In this document: one piece after another, positions 17,801 to 27,400 of the stretch | Layout: each line of letters begins with the position of its first letter | How positions within the stretch are numbered: position 1 is the first letter of the stretch | Source: Pseudomonadota bacterium | GTDB lineage: Bacteria > Pseudomonadota > Gammaproteobacteria > Burkholderiales > Rhodocyclaceae | Length of the DNA stretch: 64,000 nucleotides | Assembly: GCA_018262195.1 (NCBI GenBank) | Contig: JAGTRS010000007.1 | Location: 124,001-188,000 of the forward strand | Reading direction: 5' to 3' | Program-made: the position numbers and the translations under genes | Notes under the pieces: generated by a model | Databases searched by the model: none | The model's input: only the letters and a program-made list of their open reading frames with translations | Told to the model about the DNA's origin: nothing

Positions 17801-19018
17801 ATGCCCTTGATTCAGCCTTTTCGCGGCCTGCGCCCGGCTGAAGGGCGCGCTGAAGAAGTCGCCGCTCCGCCTTACGATGTGCTGTCAAGCAGCGAAGCAC
17901 GCGAGCGGGCTACTGCTCAGCAGCTGAGTTTCCTGCATATCTCGAAGGCCGAGATCGACCTGCCGGTGGATACTGATCCCTATGCCGCGGCGGTCTACGC
18001 CAAATCGGCAGAAAACTTTCAGCGTCTGATCGCCCATGGCATCCTGATCCGTGATGCAGCGCCGTGCTATTACGCTTATCGACTGACCATGGGCGACCAT
18101 GAGCAAACCGGTATCGTTGCGGTGGCCTCGGTCGCCGACTACAACAGCAACCGCATCCGGAAACACGAATTCACCCGTCCCGACAAGGAAGACGATCGTG
18201 TTCGCCAGATCGAAGCCCTCTCCGCTCAGACCGGGCCGGTGCTGCTGGCCTATCCAGACTCGGCTCGCGCCGATGCGTTGATCTCCAGCGCTACGGACAA
18301 GCCGCCCATCGCCGAAGCAAGCTTCGATGGCGTGCGCCACACGGTCTGGCTGATTGACGATGCCGACATCATCGCCGGGTTGAACGCGACGTTCGATGCC
18401 ATGCCCAACCTCTACATTGCCGACGGCCATCACCGATCGGCGGCTGCCTCGCGCGTTGCAGCTGCCCATGCCGGCACGGCGGGTGCCGGCTATTTCCTGT
18501 CGGTCATCTTTCCGGCACACCAGATGCGCATCATGGACTACAACCGTGTCGTCCGCGACCTCAATGGCTTGTCTCCCGACGATTTCCTGGACAGCGTGGG
18601 CAAGCGTTTTTCCATCTGCCCGGCAGCTAGCCGTGTGCGTCCGGAAAAACCCGGGGTGATCGGTATGTATTTGTCCGGGCGCTGGTATCGACTGGAAATC
18701 GACCCAACGCTGATTCCCGTCGATGACCCGGTACGCCGGCTAGATGTCAGCCTGCTCTCGGAACAGTTGCTGGCCCCTATCCTTGGCATTGGCGATCTGC
18801 GCCGTGACAAGCGCATCGATTTCGTCGGCGGCATCCGCGGTCTGACCGAACTGGAACAGCGCGTCGATAGTGGTGAGATGGCGGTTGCCTTCGCCATGCA
18901 CGCAACACAAATGAGTGACCTGATGGCCGTAGCTGACTCCGGCCAGGTCATGCCCCCAAAATCCACCTGGTTCGAGCCGAAACTGGCTGACGGCCTGGTT
19001 TCACATATCATCGACTGA
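17801..19018 (+). CDS. DUF1015 family protein
   Basis: A 405-residue protein with the DUF1015 opening LIQPFRGLRPAEGRAEEVAAPPYDVLSS and the later YIADGHHRSAAASRVA motif, whose Asp-Gly-His-His-Arg cluster is the best candidate for an active site. The C-terminal region has KRIDFVGGIRGL and VMPPKSTWFEPK, also typical. The biochemical function is not established; from memory, the family often lies beside serine-biosynthesis genes. Here its stop overlaps the serB start by one base (TGATG), strengthening that link. It has no signal peptide or membrane segment. Confidence 0.9.
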   Translation: MPLIQPFRGLRPAEGRAEEVAAPPYDVLSSSEARERATAQQLSFLHISKAEIDLPVDTDPYAAAVYAKSAENFQRLIAHGILIRDAAPCYYAYRLTMGDHEQTGIVAVASVADYNSNRIRKHEFTRPDKEDDRVRQIEALSAQTGPVLLAYPDSARADALISSATDKPPIAEASFDGVRHTVWLIDDADIIAGLNATFDAMPNLYIADGHHRSAAASRVAAAHAGTAGAGYFLSVIFPAHQMRIMDYNRVVRDLNGLSPDDFLDSVGKRFSICPAASRVRPEKPGVIGMYLSGRWYRLEIDPTLIPVDDPVRRLDVSLLSEQLLAPILGIGDLRRDKRIDFVGGIRGLTELEQRVDSGEMAVAFAMHATQMSDLMAVADSGQVMPPKSTWFEPKLADGLVSHIID

Positions 19019-19857
19019 TGGACCTGATCATCCACGGCGGCAGCTTGCCGACCTTTCTGCTCGAACGCCTGGTTGCCGCGACTGGCGCCGCCCGGGTTGA
19101 ACCCCGCCCACCTCAGGTGGTTCGCCTTCGTAACGCCGAGCGTACCGCCGAATTCAATGCGCTGATTCCGTTGATCGAGGCCGAACACCTCGAATGGGCC
19201 TTCTATCCCGCCGGTCGAAAACTCTCCGATTTCGGCCTGATTGCCTTCGACATGGACTCGACGCTGATTACCATCGAGTGCATTGACGAGTTGGCGGATT
19301 TCGCCAGCAAGAAAGCGGAGGTATCGGAAATCACCGAATCCGCCATGCGCGGCGAAATCGACTACCGCGAAAGCCTGCGCCGCCGTCTGGCCTTGCTGGC
19401 CGGGCTCGATGCCCGCGTGCTGGCCCGTGTGTTTGGCGAACGCCTGCTGCTCTCGCCAGGTGCCCGCGAACTGCTGGAAGCGGCACAGAACGCTGGTTTG
19501 CGGACGGCCATCCTGTCTGGCGGCTTCACTTATTTCACCGAACGCCTGCGCATCGAACTCGGCTTCGATTTCGCCACCTCGAACGAACTGGAAATCTCCG
19601 GTGGCAAGCTGACTGGCCGCGTCGTTGGCGACATCGTCGATGCTGCCGCCAAGGCCCATCACCTCGCCCGCCTGACCGACGAACTGGGGCTGAAGAAGGA
19701 ACAGGTCATTGCCTGCGGTGACGGTGCCAATGACTTGATGATGATGGCCCAGTCAGGGCTATCGGTGGCTTTCCACGCCAAACCGGCAACACGGGCTCAA
19801 GCTGATGTGGCAATCAACTTTGGCGGTTTGGATTCCATGCTCAATCTGTTCGATTGA
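19018..19857 (+). CDS. serB: Phosphoserine phosphatase
   Basis: SerB hydrolyses O-phosphoserine to serine. The 279-residue HAD phosphatase has the nucleophile motif AFDMDSTLITIECIDELADF (Asp78 nucleophile, Asp80 general acid), the LSGGFTYF motif II, and ACGDGANDLMMM motif IV. The first 70 residues form a short N-terminal domain. It follows the DUF1015 gene with a one-base overlap and is closed by a strong bidirectional hairpin. Confidence 0.96.
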   Translation: MDLIIHGGSLPTFLLERLVAATGAARVEPRPPQVVRLRNAERTAEFNALIPLIEAEHLEWAFYPAGRKLSDFGLIAFDMDSTLITIECIDELADFASKKAEVSEITESAMRGEIDYRESLRRRLALLAGLDARVLARVFGERLLLSPGARELLEAAQNAGLRTAILSGGFTYFTERLRIELGFDFATSNELEISGGKLTGRVVGDIVDAAAKAHHLARLTDELGLKKEQVIACGDGANDLMMMAQSGLSVAFHAKPATRAQADVAINFGGLDSMLNLFD

Positions 19858-19862
19858 GTAGT

Positions 19863-19888
19863 AGCTGGTCAGGTCTTCCTGACCAGCT
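19863..19888. terminator. Bidirectional terminator between serB and the isc-array tail
   Basis: An 11-bp perfect stem (AGCTGGTCAGG/CCTGACCAGCT) with a TCTT loop lies between convergent genes and overlaps the last codons of the minus-strand gene. It can serve both strands. Confidence 0.75.
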
Positions 19889-20123
19889 GTTTGGCAAAAG
19901 CCACGTCGTTCTTGGTCATGCGAGGTGCGACTTGCGGCCCGGTGGCATTGACCAGCCGCACAAAATCATCAAGCGGCAGCGCTTCGGCAACATCCTTGTC
20001 ACCACTTTCCAGTCGCTCGCGCAGAACAAACTGGCCATCGCCGGTCATCACCATCAGATAGCGACGGCCTTCGCTGCGTTGATTCAGGCGGGAGACTGCT
20101 GCCGTGGCACGGGTTGAGCGCAT
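19869..20123 (-). CDS. Small hypothetical protein at the end of the isc array
   Basis: An 84-residue basic protein when started at ATG 20123, four bases after the stop of the preceding small gene; a longer frame back to 20204 would overlap that gene entirely and is less likely. The middle (RRYLMVMTGDGQFVLRERLESG) looks like a beta-hairpin, and the C terminus (KNDVAFAKQLVRKT) is helical. It is the last gene of the minus-strand array that begins at cysE. I do not recognise a family. Confidence 0.6.
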   Translation of the reverse strand: MRSTRATAAVSRLNQRSEGRRYLMVMTGDGQFVLRERLESGDKDVAEALPLDDFVRLVNATGPQVAPRMTKNDVAFAKQLVRKT

Positions 20124-20127
20124 CGGC

Positions 20128-20325
20128 TTACTTGTATTTTTTGAAGACGGCTTTGGCGTCGAGGTGCGCCCGGTCCAGCGTGCAAATCGACGGGTTGTCG
20201 TCATGGTCGCTGAAAAAATCGTCAGCCTGGGCGCGCATCACCATCTTGATCGCCTTCTGCTCGGTAACATCATATTTTTCGAAGATCAGCGTGGTTACTT
20301 CGTCAAGGTGTTCTTCGTAGGTCAT
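20128..20325 (-). CDS. Small acidic hypothetical protein
   Basis: A 65-residue, mostly helical protein ([28 protein letters not shown]) whose ATG overlaps the stop of the VF530-family gene (ATGA), so translation is coupled. It has one cysteine. No family is recognised. Position suggests a link with the isc array, but that is inference. Confidence 0.65.
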   Translation of the reverse strand: MTYEEHLDEVTTLIFEKYDVTEQKAIKMVMRAQADDFFSDHDDNPSICTLDRAHLDAKAVFKKYK

Positions 20326-20549
20326 TTTGAGTCAAATTCGGTGGAAATATAGAGTGCTTCGACCTTTTCCCTCGCCCACGGGGTGCGGCGCAGGAACTTG
20401 AGGCTGGAAGCGATGCTCGGGTCGAGATTGAAACAGCGAATTTCGATGATCTGCCCCAGCTCGGACCAGCCGTAATAGTCGACCAATCGGGTCAGGATGG
20501 CTTCCAGGGTCAGGCCATGTAGCGGGTTGTTGGCTTGTTTTTCGGACAT
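20322..20549 (-). CDS. VF530 family (DUF2132) DNA-binding-like protein
   Basis: A 75-residue protein with the family pattern [25 protein letters not shown], and [17 protein letters not shown] member from Vibrio fischeri gave the family its name and has a DNA-binding-like fold; the biological role is unknown. It lies 29 bases after the YkgJ-type gene and overlaps the next small gene by four bases. Confidence 0.88.
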   Translation of the reverse strand: MSEKQANNPLHGLTLEAILTRLVDYYGWSELGQIIEIRCFNLDPSIASSLKFLRRTPWAREKVEALYISTEFDSK

Positions 20550-20578
20550 GGAATCAGCTAGGTATCGTTAGTTCAGGG

Positions 20579-20887
20579 TCAGAGAGGCGTATAGAACAGC
20601 ACTCGCTCGCGCTGGCAATCGCTATCACCCATTTCGAACACCCGGCAGTTATCCGGCCGGCGCTCGTAGATTGTACAGCGCATGCTGTCACGATCCAGTG
20701 CAGCGCACCAGCCATCGTCCAGCCGGCGCATGACCCAGCCGCCCCAGTCGTCCTGGGTGGAAAAGCGGCGCGGTACATCGTCGCCCTCCATCAGCATCAC
20801 CTCCAGCTGGCAGCAGCACGCCGAACAGTTTTCGCAGGTGATGTCTTCCGGTGCTTCCGGAAAAACGACCGGGATCGACCTAGCCAT
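20579..20887 (-). CDS. YkgJ family cysteine-cluster protein
   Basis: A 102-residue protein if started at ATG 20887, one base after the DUF2237 stop; a longer frame to 20941 would overlap that gene. The cysteine cluster CENCSACCCQLEV (residues 20-32) and the later CTIYERRPDNCRVFE are the family pattern and suggest bound zinc or an iron-sulfur cluster. Function unknown. Its presence right after iscX and DUF2237 makes a client or accessory role in Fe-S metabolism an attractive but unproven idea. Confidence 0.85.
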   Translation of the reverse strand: MARSIPVVFPEAPEDITCENCSACCCQLEVMLMEGDDVPRRFSTQDDWGGWVMRRLDDGWCAALDRDSMRCTIYERRPDNCRVFEMGDSDCQRERVLFYTPL

Positions 20888-20888
20888 C

Positions 20889-21284
20889 TCAGTGCAAGTC
20901 GATTGCGTGCTGCTTGAGCAGATCGAGCGGGATGATTTCAAGGGCGGCCTGATTGGTCGAATTCAGGGAGACTTTCGGTGCCTTGCCGGCGCGCCAGGCT
21001 TCGACCCAACGGGCAGCACAAAGACACCAGCGTTGCCCCGCCCTCAAGCCGGGAAAATCAAACTCGGGACGTGGTGTCGACAGGTCGTTGCCGGCCCCCT
21101 TCGAATAGGTGAGAAACTCGTCGGTTAGAACCACACAGACGGTATGGCTGCCGAAATCGTCTTCCGAAGTATTGCAGCAACCATCACGGAAAAATCCGGT
21201 CACTGGCTCGTCGCTGCAGGTCAGTAGCGGACCTCCAAGCACGTTGAGCTGACTGCCACGCCCCGGGAGATCACGCGATTTCAT
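20889..21284 (-). CDS. DUF2237 family protein
   Basis: A 131-residue protein from ATG 21284. The family motifs are clear: NVLGGPLLTCSDEPVTGFFR, DGCCNTSEDDFGSHTVC, FLTYSKGAGNDLSTPRPEF and WCLCAARW. The conserved cysteines (GCC, TVC, CLC) suggest a redox or metal role, but no function is established. It begins seven bases after the iscX stop. A longer upstream frame to 21362 overlaps iscX and is not preferred. Confidence 0.9.
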   Translation of the reverse strand: MKSRDLPGRGSQLNVLGGPLLTCSDEPVTGFFRDGCCNTSEDDFGSHTVCVVLTDEFLTYSKGAGNDLSTPRPEFDFPGLRAGQRWCLCAARWVEAWRAGKAPKVSLNSTNQAALEIIPLDLLKQHAIDLH

Positions 21285-21291
21285 GGCTGCT

Positions 21292-21486
21292 TCAGGCGAC
21301 CTCGTCGATCCAGGCTTGCTGGATGGCTTCGAGAATCTTTTCGCCGCAATGCTTGGGGTCATCGTTGAAATCGGGCAAGGCCATCACCCAGTCACGCAGA
21401 TCGACAAAGTTGATTTTCAGCGGATCCTTGTCCGGATGGGCATCGCTCAACTCAATGGCGATGTCGTTGATGTCGGTCCATTTCAT
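21292..21486 (-). CDS. iscX: Fe-S cluster assembly protein IscX
   Basis: A 64-residue acidic protein with the IscX pattern [19 protein letters not shown] and FVDLRDWVMALPDF. IscX binds IscS and modulates cluster assembly, perhaps as an iron sensor or donor. Its start overlaps the ferredoxin stop by four bases, the standard end of an isc operon; here the array continues beyond it. Confidence 0.95.
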   Translation of the reverse strand: MKWTDINDIAIELSDAHPDKDPLKINFVDLRDWVMALPDFNDDPKHCGEKILEAIQQAWIDEVA

Positions 21487-21827
21487 TTCCGGTGGCCCTC
21501 CTTCGCCATGTTGATGCTGTATTTCGGGATTTCAACGGTCAGCGGCGTATCGCCGACGATCGCCTGGCAGCCCAATCGGGAATTGGGTTCCAGCCCCCAG
21601 GCCTTGTCCAGCAAGTCTTCCTCGATGTCCTCGGCGGCTTCCAGCGAATTGAAACCTTCACGCACGATGACGTGGCAGGTCGTACAGGCGCAGGACATCT
21701 CGCAGGCATGGTCGAGTTCGATCTCATTGGCCAGCAGATTTTCACAGATCGATTTGCCGACTTCGGCCTCGATCACCGCACCATCCGGGCACAGCTCGAC
21801 GTGCGGCAGCACGATAATTTGCGTCAT
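21483..21827 (-). CDS. fdx: ISC-type [2Fe-2S] ferredoxin
   Basis: A 114-residue ferredoxin of the adrenodoxin type that supplies electrons for cluster assembly. Cluster ligands appear in [14 protein letters not shown] and, later, LGCQAI. The usual [15 protein letters not shown] tail is present. It overlaps hscA and iscX by four bases each. Confidence 0.96.
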   Translation of the reverse strand: MTQIIVLPHVELCPDGAVIEAEVGKSICENLLANEIELDHACEMSCACTTCHVIVREGFNSLEAAEDIEEDLLDKAWGLEPNSRLGCQAIVGDTPLTVEIPKYSINMAKEGHRK

Positions 21828-23713
21828 GCCTTTTCTCCCTCTTCTCCAACCTTGATGTCGTTGACCTTGCGGCCCGACAACACTTTCTTGATGCTTTGGT
21901 CCATGCGGCGATGGGCGAAGGCCTGGGTTTCAAAGCCGAGGTCATCCATTGCGATATTGATCAGGCGGCGATTTTCTCCGGCCATGGTCTCGGCAAGCTT
22001 GGCGATTGTTGCCTTGATCTTGGCAGTTTCCGCTTCGTTGAGCAGATGCGGGTCTTCAGCCAGCGCCGCCTCGGTCGCCTCGATCATGCGCTGCGCCTCG
22101 ACTTGAGCTTCCTTCAGCGCACGGGTCATGGCGTCGTCCTTGGCATGCTCCATCGAATCCTTGAGCATGCCGGCGATCTCGTCATCCGACAAACCATAAG
22201 ATGGTTTGACGGTAATGCTGGATTCGACGCCAGTTGTCTGTTCGCGAGCCGTTACCGACAGCAGGCCATCCGCATCGACCTGAAAGGTGACGCGAATACG
22301 TGCCGCCCCTGCCACCATCGGCGGAATGCCACGCAGTTCGAAGCGGGCGAGCGAACGGCAGTCAGAGATCATTTCACGCTCACCTTGGACGACATGAATG
22401 GCCATTGCGGTCTGACCGTCCTTGAAGGTAGTGAACTCCTGGGCGCGCGCCGTCGGGATCGTAGAATTGCGCGGAATGACCTTTTCGGTCAGACCACCCA
22501 TGGTTTCGAGGCCGAGCGACAGCGGAATGACATCAAGCAGCAGCCAGTCATCCCGGCCGGTCTTGTTGCCAGCCAGCAGGTTGGCCTGGGTGGCAGCGCC
22601 GAGGGCGACGACCTTGTCCGGGTCGAGATTGGTCAGCGGTTCCTGGCGGAAAAAATCGCCAACCGCCTTCTGTACCTGCGGCATGCGCGTCGCGCCGCCC
22701 ACCATCACGACACCCTTGATGTCCTCAGCGCGCAGGCCTGCATCGCGCAATGCTTTCTTGACCGGCTGCATGGTCTTGGAAATCAGCGTCTGCGCGATGT
22801 TGGCGAAGGTGGCGACGTCGAGCTTGACCTCGACGTTCTCACCCGAAGCCAGACGCAGTGAAATCGGGGCTTCCGGGTTGTTGGTCAGGAATTCCTTGGC
22901 TTCGCGGCAACGCATCATCAGGCGACGTGCGTCTTCCGGGGAGAGCAGCTGCAGTTTTGCCTGCTCGATGACCCAGCAGTAGATACGGTGGTCGAAGTCG
23001 TCGCCACCCAAGGCAGAATCGCCGCCGGTGGACATGACCTCGAAAACGCCCTTGGTCAGCTTGAGAATGGAAATATCAAAGGTACCGCCGCCGAGGTCAT
23101 AAACGGCGTAGACGCCCTCGGCGCCGTTATCCAGCCCATAGGCGATGGCGGCAGCCGTCGGCTCGTTGAGAAGGCGCAGCACATTGAGGCCGGCCAGACG
23201 AGCGGCATCCTTGGTTGCTTGCCGCTGGGCATCGTCGAAATAGGCCGGTACGGTAATCACGGCCCCGACCAGATCGCCTCCAAGACCCGCTTCAGCTCTA
23301 GCTTTCAGCGTTTTCAGGATTTCTGCCGAGATTTCAACCGGGCTCTTGATGCCGGCATGGGTCTTCAGCTTGACCATGCCCGGCGACTCAACGAAGTCAT
23401 AAGGCATTGACTCGACATGAGCGATGTCCTTGGTGCCACGCCCCATGAAGCGCTTGACCGAAACGATGGTGTTCTTGGGATCGACCGCCTGGTTCTTCTG
23501 GGCGTCGTAGCCGACTTCGGTCGTGCCGTCGGCGTGGTAGCGGACGACAGAAGGCAGTAGCGGACGGCCCTGATCATCATTCAGGCAGACGGCAATGCCG
23601 CTGCGCACGGTGGCGACCAGCGAATTGGTGGTACCCAGGTCGATGCCGATGGCGAGCTTGTGCTCGTGCGGTGCCGCCGATTCGCCCGGTTCGGCGATTT
23701 GAAACAGAGCCAT
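21824..23713 (-). CDS. hscA: Fe-S assembly chaperone HscA (Hsp70 family)
   Basis: A 629-residue specialised Hsp70 that helps transfer clusters from IscU. The ATPase domain shows [14 protein letters not shown] (about 23), [17 protein letters not shown] and [13 protein letters not shown] (about 205), and [10 protein letters not shown] (about 340). The substrate-binding domain follows from about 395. The short N-terminal extension before the ATPase domain is typical of HscA rather than DnaK. It lies three bases after hscB. Confidence 0.97.
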   Translation of the reverse strand: MALFQIAEPGESAAPHEHKLAIGIDLGTTNSLVATVRSGIAVCLNDDQGRPLLPSVVRYHADGTTEVGYDAQKNQAVDPKNTIVSVKRFMGRGTKDIAHVESMPYDFVESPGMVKLKTHAGIKSPVEISAEILKTLKARAEAGLGGDLVGAVITVPAYFDDAQRQATKDAARLAGLNVLRLLNEPTAAAIAYGLDNGAEGVYAVYDLGGGTFDISILKLTKGVFEVMSTGGDSALGGDDFDHRIYCWVIEQAKLQLLSPEDARRLMMRCREAKEFLTNNPEAPISLRLASGENVEVKLDVATFANIAQTLISKTMQPVKKALRDAGLRAEDIKGVVMVGGATRMPQVQKAVGDFFRQEPLTNLDPDKVVALGAATQANLLAGNKTGRDDWLLLDVIPLSLGLETMGGLTEKVIPRNSTIPTARAQEFTTFKDGQTAMAIHVVQGEREMISDCRSLARFELRGIPPMVAGAARIRVTFQVDADGLLSVTAREQTTGVESSITVKPSYGLSDDEIAGMLKDSMEHAKDDAMTRALKEAQVEAQRMIEATEAALAEDPHLLNEAETAKIKATIAKLAETMAGENRRLINIAMDDLGFETQAFAHRRMDQSIKKVLSGRKVNDIKVGEEGEKA

Positions 23714-23716
23714 TAT

Positions 23717-24244
23717 TTATTCTTCCAGCGACGCCAGCGCGTCGTCGATTTCGTACAGGAGTTTTTCCAGAAACATCAAGCGGCGCACGCGATCGGTAGC
23801 CTGGGCATAGTCACTTGCATCATCCAGCAACTCGGCGAGTTCATCGTAACGACTTTTGATGTCGCCACGCAGCCGGTTGTGCAGACGCTCAAGTTCATGA
23901 TGATCGCCACCATTGCGGGCTTCCATCACCGCTTCACGCCATTCCATTTGTTCCATCAGGAAGTCGGCCGGCATCGCAGTGTTGTTCTCCGCCTGGATGT
24001 CGTGGCCAGCCAGATGCAGGATGTACTTGGCACGCTCCAGCGGCTTTTTCAGCGCCAGGTAGGCCTCGTTGGCATGGGTTGCCCATTGCATGGATAGACG
24101 GCGCTCCGCTTCGCCGGCATTGGCAAAGCGATCCGGATGGACCTGAGCCTGAATGTCACGATAGCGGGAATCGAGATCTGACAGATCAAGCCGGAATGCC
24201 GGCTTGATCCCGAACAGCACAAAGTGATCGGCTTTGAAATCCAT
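23717..24244 (-). CDS. hscB: Fe-S assembly co-chaperone HscB
   Basis: A J-domain protein of 175 residues from ATG 24244, which overlaps the iscA stop (ATGA). The N terminus [17 protein letters not shown] and the VHPDRFANAGEAERR segment (HPD motif) are standard for HscB, which stimulates HscA ATPase and delivers IscU. The C-terminal helical domain follows from about residue 85. A frame extending to 24274 lies inside iscA and is not preferred. Confidence 0.95.
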   Translation of the reverse strand: MDFKADHFVLFGIKPAFRLDLSDLDSRYRDIQAQVHPDRFANAGEAERRLSMQWATHANEAYLALKKPLERAKYILHLAGHDIQAENNTAMPADFLMEQMEWREAVMEARNGGDHHELERLHNRLRGDIKSRYDELAELLDDASDYAQATDRVRRLMFLEKLLYEIDDALASLEE

Positions 24245-24567
24245 CAGACGTTGAACGATTCGCCGCAGCCGCACTGATCCTTGACGTTCGGATTATTGAA
24301 CTTGAAGCCTTCGTTCAAGCCTTCGCGGGCAAAATCGAGCTCCATCCCTTCAAGGTAAGGCAGGCTCTTCGCATCGACGATGACTTTGACGCCATTTTGC
24401 TCGAAGACCATATCGTCAGGATTCACCTCGTCGACAAATTCCAGCTTGTACGCCATGCCGGAACAGCCGCTTGTCCGCACACCGAGGCGCAGTCCGATAC
24501 CCTTGCCCCGCTTGGTCAGGAAGTTGGCGACGTGCTTTGCCGCCGAGTCGCTCAAGGTGACGCCCAT
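24244..24567 (-). CDS. iscA: Iron-sulfur cluster assembly protein IscA
   Basis: A 107-residue A-type carrier. The three conserved cysteines are visible in [14 protein letters not shown] and the C-terminal [10 protein letters not shown]. IscA is thought to carry clusters to target proteins. It sits two bases after iscU and overlaps hscB by one start-stop junction. Confidence 0.96.
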   Translation of the reverse strand: MGVTLSDSAAKHVANFLTKRGKGIGLRLGVRTSGCSGMAYKLEFVDEVNPDDMVFEQNGVKVIVDAKSLPYLEGMELDFAREGLNEGFKFNNPNVKDQCGCGESFNV

Positions 24568-24569
24568 GC

Positions 24570-24953
24570 TTATTCTCCGTGCTTCTTCTTGTAATCCGCC
24601 ACAGCTGCCTTGATGGCATCCTCGGCCAGGATCGAACAGTGAATTTTAACCGGCGGCAGAGCCAGTTCCTCAGCAATTTCAGTGTTTTTAATGGCCAAAG
24701 CCTGGTCGACGGTCTTGCCCTTGACCCATTCTGTGACCAGCGACGACGACGCAATCGCCGAACCGCAGCCATAGGTCTTGAACTTGGCATCTTCAATTAC
24801 GCCAGACTTGTTCACCTTGATCTGAAGCTTCATCACGTCGCCGCAGGCCGGGGCGCCCACCATGCCGGTACCGACGCCGTCGTCTTCCTTGCCGAAGGAA
24901 CCGACATTACGCGGATTCTCATAGTGATCAATGACTTTTACGCTATAGCTCAT
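24570..24953 (-). CDS. iscU: Fe-S cluster scaffold protein IscU
   Basis: A 127-residue scaffold on which clusters are built with sulfur from IscS. It has [14 protein letters not shown] at the N terminus, the three ligand cysteines in [19 protein letters not shown] and [10 protein letters not shown], and the LPPVK motif bound by HscA. It follows iscS after 44 bases. Confidence 0.97.
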   Translation of the reverse strand: MSYSVKVIDHYENPRNVGSFGKEDDGVGTGMVGAPACGDVMKLQIKVNKSGVIEDAKFKTYGCGSAIASSSLVTEWVKGKTVDQALAIKNTEIAEELALPPVKIHCSILAEDAIKAAVADYKKKHGE

Positions 24954-24997
24954 GTTAATTCTCCATTAATTCCGGGGGTGTTTCTCAATCGTTCTTG

Positions 24998-26215
24998 TTA
25001 GTGCGCTGCCCACTGAACGGTGCTCAGATCGATGCCGTCCTTGTACATTTCCCATAGCGGCGAAAGCTCACGTAGCTTGCCAACTTTCAGATGCAACAAC
25101 TTGATTGCATATTCTATTTCCTCTTCCGTCGTGAAGCGACCAATGCTGAAGCGGATGGAACTGTGCGCCAATTCATCATCGCGCCCCAAGGCACGCAGCA
25201 CGTAGGAAGGCTCGAGGCTGGCCGAGGTACAGGCCGAGCCGGATGAAACTGCCAGATCCTTGATCGCCATGATCATCGACTCACCCTCAACATAAGCAAA
25301 GCTGATATTGAGATTGTGCGCCACACGCTGCGTCAGGTCACCATTGACGAAAGTGGCCTCGATATCCTGCAAGCCCTTCAGCAACTTCTCGCGCAGCGCG
25401 CCAACGCGCTTGTTCTCTTCAGCCATTTCTTCCTTGGCCAAACGGAAGCACTCGCCCATACCGACGATCTGATGCGTCGGCAAGGTGCCAGAGCGGAAAC
25501 CGCGTTCATGACCACCACCGTGCATCTGTGCTTCGAGACGAATACGCGGCTTGCGGCGGACGTACAGCGCGCCAATGCCCTTCGGGCCGTAAGTCTTGTG
25601 AGCACAGAAGCTCATCAGATCGACCTTGAGCTTGCTCAGGTCGATATCTACCTTGCCCGTAGCCTGTGCGGCATCGACATGAAAGATGATGCCCTTCTCG
25701 CGACAGATTTCACCGAGTTCGGCGATCGGCTGGATGACGCCAACTTCATTATTGACGAACATCACCGAGGCAAGCACGGTATCGGGACGAATGGCGGCTT
25801 TGAAAACCTCCAGATCAAGCAGGCCATCTTCCTTGACATCCAGATAGGTTGCCTCGAAGCCTTGGCGCTCCATTTCGCGTACGGTATCGAGTACGGCCTT
25901 GTGCTCGGTCTTGACCGTGATGATGTGCTTGCCCTTGGTGCCAGCGTAGAAATTGGCAGCGCCCTTGATGGCGAGGTTGTTGGACTCGGTGGCACCGGAA
26001 GTCCAGACGATTTCCTTGGGATCGGCATTGACCAGCGCCGCGACCCGCTCGCGCGCCTCCTCGACTGCGGCATCGGCCACCCAGCCAAAGCTGTGCGAAC
26101 GCGACGCCGGATTGCCGAAATGCTCGCAGAGGTAGGGAATCATTTTCTCGGCGACACGGGGGTCGACCGGGGTGGTTGCCGAATAATCAAGGTAAATGGG
26201 GAGTTTCATCGTCAT
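24998..26215 (-). CDS. iscS: Cysteine desulfurase IscS
   Basis: A 405-residue PLP enzyme that takes sulfur from cysteine for cluster assembly and tRNA thiolation. It starts [18 protein letters not shown], has the PLP-lysine region [17 protein letters not shown], and the catalytic cysteine in [17 protein letters not shown] (about residue 330). The C-terminal [22 protein letters not shown] tail matches the IscU-binding end of IscS. It is the second of two tandem desulfurase genes; this is the canonical housekeeping one. Confidence 0.97.
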   Translation of the reverse strand: MTMKLPIYLDYSATTPVDPRVAEKMIPYLCEHFGNPASRSHSFGWVADAAVEEARERVAALVNADPKEIVWTSGATESNNLAIKGAANFYAGTKGKHIITVKTEHKAVLDTVREMERQGFEATYLDVKEDGLLDLEVFKAAIRPDTVLASVMFVNNEVGVIQPIAELGEICREKGIIFHVDAAQATGKVDIDLSKLKVDLMSFCAHKTYGPKGIGALYVRRKPRIRLEAQMHGGGHERGFRSGTLPTHQIVGMGECFRLAKEEMAEENKRVGALREKLLKGLQDIEATFVNGDLTQRVAHNLNISFAYVEGESMIMAIKDLAVSSGSACTSASLEPSYVLRALGRDDELAHSSIRFSIGRFTTEEEIEYAIKLLHLKVGKLRELSPLWEMYKDGIDLSTVQWAAH

Positions 26216-26234
26216 TCTCGCTAAGTCGGGTTGT

Positions 26235-27392
26235 TCAGACAGCCATCGCTGTCAGTCCTTGCAGGCGTCCGACTGTAGCCCACAAGGCGTTGATGAATTG
26301 TTCAATTTCTGCTTCGGTATTACCTGCCCCGAGGCTGACACGTATTGCCCCACGGGCGATTTCCGGCGCCACACCCATCGCCCGCAGTACATGCGATGGT
26401 TCCGGATTGGCACTGGAACACGCCGCACCGCTGGCCACGGCAAATCCTTCGCGGTCCAGCTTGCCGACCAGCGTTTCGCCATCGATATCCGGAAAGGCGA
26501 AATAGCTGGTGTTTGGCAAACGCATCGCATCTGTCGCAAAGACCCGGGCACCCAAACCAGCCAGCCCGGCCTCCAGCTTCGCCTGCATAGCCCGCAAGCG
26601 AGCCGACAGTTCGGCAACACGATTCGCCGCAAGTTCCGCAGCCACGCCAAATCCGACGATGGCCGGCACGTTTTCAGTGCCTGAACGCAATCCTCGCTCA
26701 TGCCCGCCACCAGCAATCAGTGGCTGAAGTTCGATGCGCTTGTTGATAATCAGCGCTGCCGCGCCTTTCGGGCCGTTGGCCTTGTGGGCGGACAGCGTCA
26801 TCGCATGTACGCCTGCCAGATTGAGGGCTCGAAAGTCGAGATCCAGCTTGCCAAGTGCCTGCACGGCATCAGTGTGAAACCAGCTACCAGCGCTCTTGGC
26901 AAGATTTGCCAGCACGGGAATGTCTTGCACGATACCGGTTTCGTTGTTGGCAAGCATCACCGAAACCAGTTTTGGCCTGAGCAACATGGCTTCGGAAAAA
27001 TCTTCGGTTTTCACGCGTCCGGCACGATCAACCGCGAGATGCCGAACCTGCCAGCCCTGCTTCGCCAGCTGTTCAGCCGGCTTGAGTACACAAGGATGTT
27101 CTACCGCGCTAACAGCCAGCGCGCCCGGCTTCAGGCAGGCAGCTGCCCCTTTCAGAAAGAGGTTATTGGTCTCACTGCCACCACTGGTAAAAACCACTTC
27201 CGTCGGATGAGCATTGACTGCCGCCGCGACTTTCTGTCTCGCCTCATCAATCGCCTGCCGCGCCTGCCGACCATATTCATGACGACTGGACGCATTGCCA
27301 TACTGACTTTCCAGCCAAGGCAACATCGCCTCCAGCACCGCAGGATCAAGCGGGGTTGTGGCGTTATGGTCGAGGTAGATGGGGCGAAACAT
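26235..27392 (-). CDS. Second cysteine desulfurase (NifS/IscS-like)
   Basis: A 385-residue class V aminotransferase related to IscS, lying between iscR and iscS. It has [19 protein letters not shown], the PLP-lysine region [16 protein letters not shown], and the catalytic cysteine in [18 protein letters not shown]. It lacks the C-terminal tail that IscS uses to hold IscU, so it may serve another acceptor or act as a specialised paralogue. It ends 19 bases before iscS and starts eight bases after iscR. Divergence from IscS is considerable, so it is not a recent duplication. Confidence 0.92.
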   Translation of the reverse strand: MFRPIYLDHNATTPLDPAVLEAMLPWLESQYGNASSRHEYGRQARQAIDEARQKVAAAVNAHPTEVVFTSGGSETNNLFLKGAAACLKPGALAVSAVEHPCVLKPAEQLAKQGWQVRHLAVDRAGRVKTEDFSEAMLLRPKLVSVMLANNETGIVQDIPVLANLAKSAGSWFHTDAVQALGKLDLDFRALNLAGVHAMTLSAHKANGPKGAAALIINKRIELQPLIAGGGHERGLRSGTENVPAIVGFGVAAELAANRVAELSARLRAMQAKLEAGLAGLGARVFATDAMRLPNTSYFAFPDIDGETLVGKLDREGFAVASGAACSSANPEPSHVLRAMGVAPEIARGAIRVSLGAGNTEAEIEQFINALWATVGRLQGLTAMAV

Positions 27393-27400
27393 GTTGAAAC

